Positions 60,660 through 64,000 of a DNA stretch of 64,000 nt are shown here, in pieces. Made by a program: the position numbers and the translations under genes. The stretch comes from Massariosphaeria phaeospora (taxonomy: Eukaryota > Ascomycota > Dothideomycetes > Pleosporales). Positions within the stretch are counted from its first letter, which is position 1. The number at the start of each line of letters is the position of its first letter. Location of the stretch: positions 1 through 64,000 of the forward strand of contig JAADJZ010000043.1 in the NCBI GenBank assembly GCA_011032825.1, written 5' to 3'. The notes under the pieces were generated by a model, which was given only the letters and a program-made list of their open reading frames with translations, was not told the origin of the DNA and made no database searches.

Positions 60660-62932
60660 ATGCGCGCAAACTCGACCCAGAAGACGTACGACGAGGCCTT
60701 CCTCGCGTGTTCAACGGCCGTGTATTTTGAAAGCCAGGTCAGCCTTACTTGGACCCGCCCGCCAGCTGCTGGCGAAGCACGTACGCAGACTGACACGGTG
60801 CAGCACAACGAGTCCGAGGCATTGAGATCGTGGAGAAGCGCGCTCGACCAGATATACTACCACAATGCCCACCGGCTCCCCTCGAACTCGCGGCCGGTCA
60901 GCGAGACCGACAAGGCGCTCCTCGAATCGCTCCGCCAGCTGGAACTGCAGTGCAAGGAGCGTGTGGATCTGCTGGAGGCCTTGAAGCAAAGCCGCGAAGA
61001 CGCCAAAGAGCCTGTGAAGCCCTCGCCCCCAGGCGTTGACGCAGATGTTCCTCCTCCGCCACCTCCCCGACCCCCTCCGCACGGGACTCCTCTGTCCTCG
61101 CCCAACGCAAATGGGCCTTCGAGCTGGCTCGGGGGTGGCACTATCCCACCTATCGGCTATCCCGACCTTTCTCGGCCACCTCTACCCTACCGTCCTTCGC
61201 TGCAGTCGCGCAAGAGCTCTGGTGCCGAATCGAGTCGCGTGAACAGCCTCACGGCCATGGCGAGCGGGCTGTCACTGTCATCAGGACCTGCTGGCCGGAA
61301 GGAGGCACGAACACCATCCCCGGAAAAGAAAGGCCGCATGTTGAGGACTTTGCGGCCGGGAGGAAGAGATGGAAGCCGTCCGTCCTCATCGTCGAAACTG
61401 CCAGCTTCAATGCGCTCTCGACCCCCGGAAGCCTCCAAGGCCGCAACACAGGCCTGGGGATCCAAGGCAGCTTCCTCTGACGTGGCAAGAAGACTTGCAA
61501 CGGGGCCTCAATATCCTTCGACTCGGTCTTCCTTTGAGAGGTCCAGATCGGGACTAGAGTCGGAGCACTTGAAGGAGCAAGTCTCTAGCCAGGAACCGTA
61601 CCAACCAAGACCTGCTTTCTACCTTCGGACTGGTGGCACATCCAGCTCCGCTTCCATTGCAGTTTCAGCACCAGATAATGAAGCTAATAGAGACGCTAAG
61701 CCGCCAATTCCACCTAAAGCCTCAACCCCGCCTCCTGCAATACATTCCTTGGACCTAGGCCGATTCAAAAGTGACCAGGGATATGGTGCTGTAGCTATCC
61801 CGTATCGGAACGAGTATCCAATGGTTACACCGGATGCTCGTCAGCTTGCAGCTTCCGCAGCTGCTCGGTCACGGACCGACCTCGATCCAGAAAAATTCCC
61901 AACTCCACGTGAACCTGCCCAAATCACCCAAACTACATTACCTCGGCAACGACTAAGTTCACAGAACACGCTCCCTAAACGTGAAACTGTAAAGAAAGAG
62001 TTGCATAGACCTATAGCCTTAGAGGCTACTGAGACTCGGCGAAAACAGCCGAAAGCAAAAGCGGCGGAGGACACGGTTCGTGCTGATCTGCCCTCGACAT
62101 CGAGTTCAGAAGAAGAGTGTTCAGAGTTTTCGGGAGCAGAATCGGATGAGTGGACAGAACGTGTTCGCAGTATATTGAAGAACCTTCCTCGTGGGGTGGA
62201 TCCATCGGCAGCACAACAGATACTTAATGAGATTGTCATAAAAGGCGATGAAGTGCACTGGGAAGACGTCGCCGGTCTCGACATCGCAAAATCTGCGCTC
62301 AAAGAGAATGTTGTGTATCCGTTCCTTCGACCAGATCTGTTTATGGGTCTACGAGAACCGGCAAGGGGTATGCTACTGTTCGGACCGCCAGGCACGGGCA
62401 AGACCATGCTTGCGCGAGCCGTTGCAACCGAGTCCAAGTCTACCTTCTTCGCCATTTCCGCAAGCAGTCTGACCTCGAAGTTCCTTGGCGAGTCAGAGAA
62501 ATTAGTTCGCGCGCTCTTTGCGCTAGCAAAAATGCTCGCGCCGTCCATTATCTTCGTCGACGAGATCGATTCTCTGTTGTCCTCGCGTTCCGGCTCTGGA
62601 GAGCACGAAGCTACACGCCGGATCAAGACCGAGTTCCTTATCCAGTGGTCTGATCTCGCCAAAGCTGCGGCGGGCCGGGAACAAAGTGAGAAGGAGAAGG
62701 AGAAGGGAGATGCTAGTCGGGTGCTTGTGCTCGCTGCGACAAACCTGCCTTGGGCAATTGATGAGGCGGCGAGACGGCGGTTTGTGAGGCGGCAGTATAT
62801 CCCGCTTCCGGAGGATCATGTGAGGAAGACACAGGTGCAGACGCTGCTGAGTCACCAGAAACATGAGCTGAGCGAGGGCGATATGGATAGGCTCGTACTG
62901 CTCACGGATGGTAAGTCTCATTCAACGCATTC

Positions 62933-62982
<50 letters not shown>

Positions 62983-63279
62983 GACAGTTGCGGGGGCGGG
63001 CCTACTCCACTAGCCATTGTTCCATAAACTCTTTGCTAAAATATCATGTATCACACAGGCTTCTCTGGCTCCGACATCACGGCGCTCGCCAAAGACGCAG
63101 CTATGGGGCCCTTGCGCTCTCTCGGCGAGAAACTGCTACATATGACAATGGATGAGATTCGGCCGATCCAGGTGGTGGACTTTGAGGCTAGTTTGAAGAC
63201 GATCAGACCGAGCGTTAGTAAAAAGGGGCTTCAGGAGTTTGAGGACTGGGCGAGGGAGTTTGGCGAAAGGGGTGGTTAG
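60660..63279 (+). CDS. AAA ATPase of the spastin/Sap1-Yta6 group
   Basis: Meiotic-clade AAA protein related to yeast Sap1/Yta6 and to spastin and katanin; its cellular role is not certain. Exons 60660-60737, 60804-62910 and 63059-63279 total 2406 nt and 801 residues. A helical N-terminal region ([33 protein letters not shown]) may be an MIT-like domain. A long Pro/Ser-rich linker follows. The AAA core has [16 protein letters not shown], Walker A GPPGTGKT near residue 554, Walker [25 protein letters not shown] and [18 protein letters not shown]. It ends in the C-terminal Vps4-like block ([13 protein letters not shown]). The first intron (66 bp) leaves the frame open if retained. The last intron contains a long CT microsatellite. 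Confidence 0.9.
62934..62980. repeat. CT microsatellite in the last intron of the AAA ATPase gene
   Basis: An almost pure CT dinucleotide run of about 40 bp, followed by TTTCTCTGACAG, which looks like a 3' splice site but would break the frame. The site at 63056-63058 keeps it. Confidence 0.9.
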
Positions 63280-63796
63280 AGTTGGATTAGGGTTGGGCTT
63301 GGGTTCGGGCTGCTTGACCTGATAGGCATGTAGAGTGAGCGGTATGCATGTGTCACAAGCGCGAAACTTCTGATTCAAAAGGATGTGGTTGCTATGTGTG
63401 GGATTGTGCACTGGGTAATAGTGCGGGACTGACATTGATGTATTATTGTGAGGTTGGTCTAAATGTACGCGAGTAGCTGCCGTCTTCAGCTTGAACCGAG
63501 CTGTCATTTAAAATAGACTGAGGAAGTGCATTGATATAACGTTCTCGTTGTGTTGATCGCAATCAATTGATACAACGTTCTCACGGTGTTGTCTATCTGC
63601 TGATGGCGAAGAGACAAGAGGCTGGTTGCCATGTTACTTCATTGCCCGAGAGCTTCCGCAATGTACAATTTGGCGGAGGAGGCTTTGGTCATGTCAGATG
63701 GATATTATGTGTCTGTGACTGGGGGAGATACATACCGGACTGGCCGTTGACGAGAGACGGTGCACCATGATTGGCGAGACGATGGTCGTGTTGTTA
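63280..63796. other. Convergent intergenic region at the right end
   Basis: About 500 bp for two 3' untranslated regions. A 20-bp direct near-repeat (ATTGATATAACGTTCTC / ATTGATACAACGTTCTC) occurs at about 63531 and 63566. No gene seen. Confidence 0.5.
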
Positions 63797-64000
63797 TTAC
63801 TTGTACAAGCCAGGGTTGTTTTGGTAGCCGTATCCGTATCCAGCCATGTGGTTGCTGTTGTTGTAACCCATGTTGCTGTAGCCCATGTTGTTTTGATACC
63901 CTGGGCCGTAGCCATTCCAATTGTTGTTGAAACCGCCGTTCATTGGGTTCATTCCATTCATGTTGGGAGGGTGAACAGAGCCCGGAGCGGCCGTTGGAAC
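63797..64000 (-). CDS. C-terminus of a Gly/Asn/Tyr/Met-rich protein (partial)
   Basis: The last 67 codons plus stop of a gene that runs off the window. The sequence is low-complexity, with repeats such as MNGMNPMNGGFNNNWNG, YQNNMGYSNMGYNNSN and the end YGYGYQNNPGLYK. Tails of this kind are common in RNA-binding proteins with RRM domains, but no domain lies inside the window, so the function is open. The frame is unbroken from 64000 to the stop at 63797-63799. Overlapping frames in the same stretch are by-products. Confidence 0.65.
   Translation of the reverse strand, partial: VPTAAPGSVHPPNMNGMNPMNGGFNNNWNGYGPGYQNNMGYSNMGYNNSNHMAGYGYGYQNNPGLYK

Overview
The window looks like chromosomal DNA of a filamentous ascomycete (Pezizomycotina; most like Dothideomycetes, though the class is inference). 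The grounds are short introns of about 47-66 bp with GT...AG ends and CTAAC/CTGAC-type branch sites, a divergent H2A/H2B pair with SQEL at the H2A C-terminus, fungal Atg4, Sys1, Tfc4 and Sqs1, a NACHT-WD40-type fragment, and a large AT-rich transposon block with RIP-like damage.

Layout. (1) 1-2340: the 3' end of a decayed NLR-type WD40 gene with nearly identical 126-bp repeats, then unrecognised decayed sequence. (2) 2341-32981: a gene-empty, very AT-rich block of mutated transposons. In order it holds two MITE-like repeats (one with a perfect 60-bp palindrome); element A, a Ty3/gypsy chromovirus on the minus strand with two 500-bp LTRs; element B, a gag-deleted copy of the same family in the opposite orientation; element C, a second gypsy family with two 221-bp LTRs; element D, a third gypsy chromovirus with two 472-bp LTRs and an exact 5-bp target duplication; and two Fot1/pogo-like DNA transposons facing each other, the last of which forms the right edge of the block. 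No element keeps an intact reading frame. (3) 32982-64000: an ordinary gene-dense, GC-richer region.

The gene-rich part carries, in order: KGD2 (minus) and a complex I LYR subunit (plus) on a shared promoter; H2A (minus) and H2B (plus) on a shared promoter; ATG4 (minus) and SQS1 (plus), also divergent; TFC4 (minus); SYS1 (minus) and COA6 (plus), divergent; a macrodomain/PARG-like gene (minus) and mitochondrial asparaginyl-tRNA synthetase (plus), divergent; a mitoferrin-type carrier (plus); a spastin/Sap1-like AAA ATPase (plus); and the 3' end of a Gly/Asn/Tyr-rich protein gene (minus) running off the window. Splice junctions were worked out by hand. For every multi-exon gene the summed exon length is a whole number of codons and the joined reading frame restores the family motifs.

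Five of these genes act in mitochondria (KGD2, complex I subunit, COA6, mt-AsnRS, mitoferrin), but they are ordinary housekeeping genes and nothing suggests a cluster. The most informative part is the transposon block. The LTR pairs of C and D differ only by C/T and G/A transitions (15 of 221 and 32 of 472 positions, no indels), and in D more than half of these changes fall at CpT rather than the CpA expected of textbook RIP. No convincing new biological system was found; the second-look items are listed as findings.
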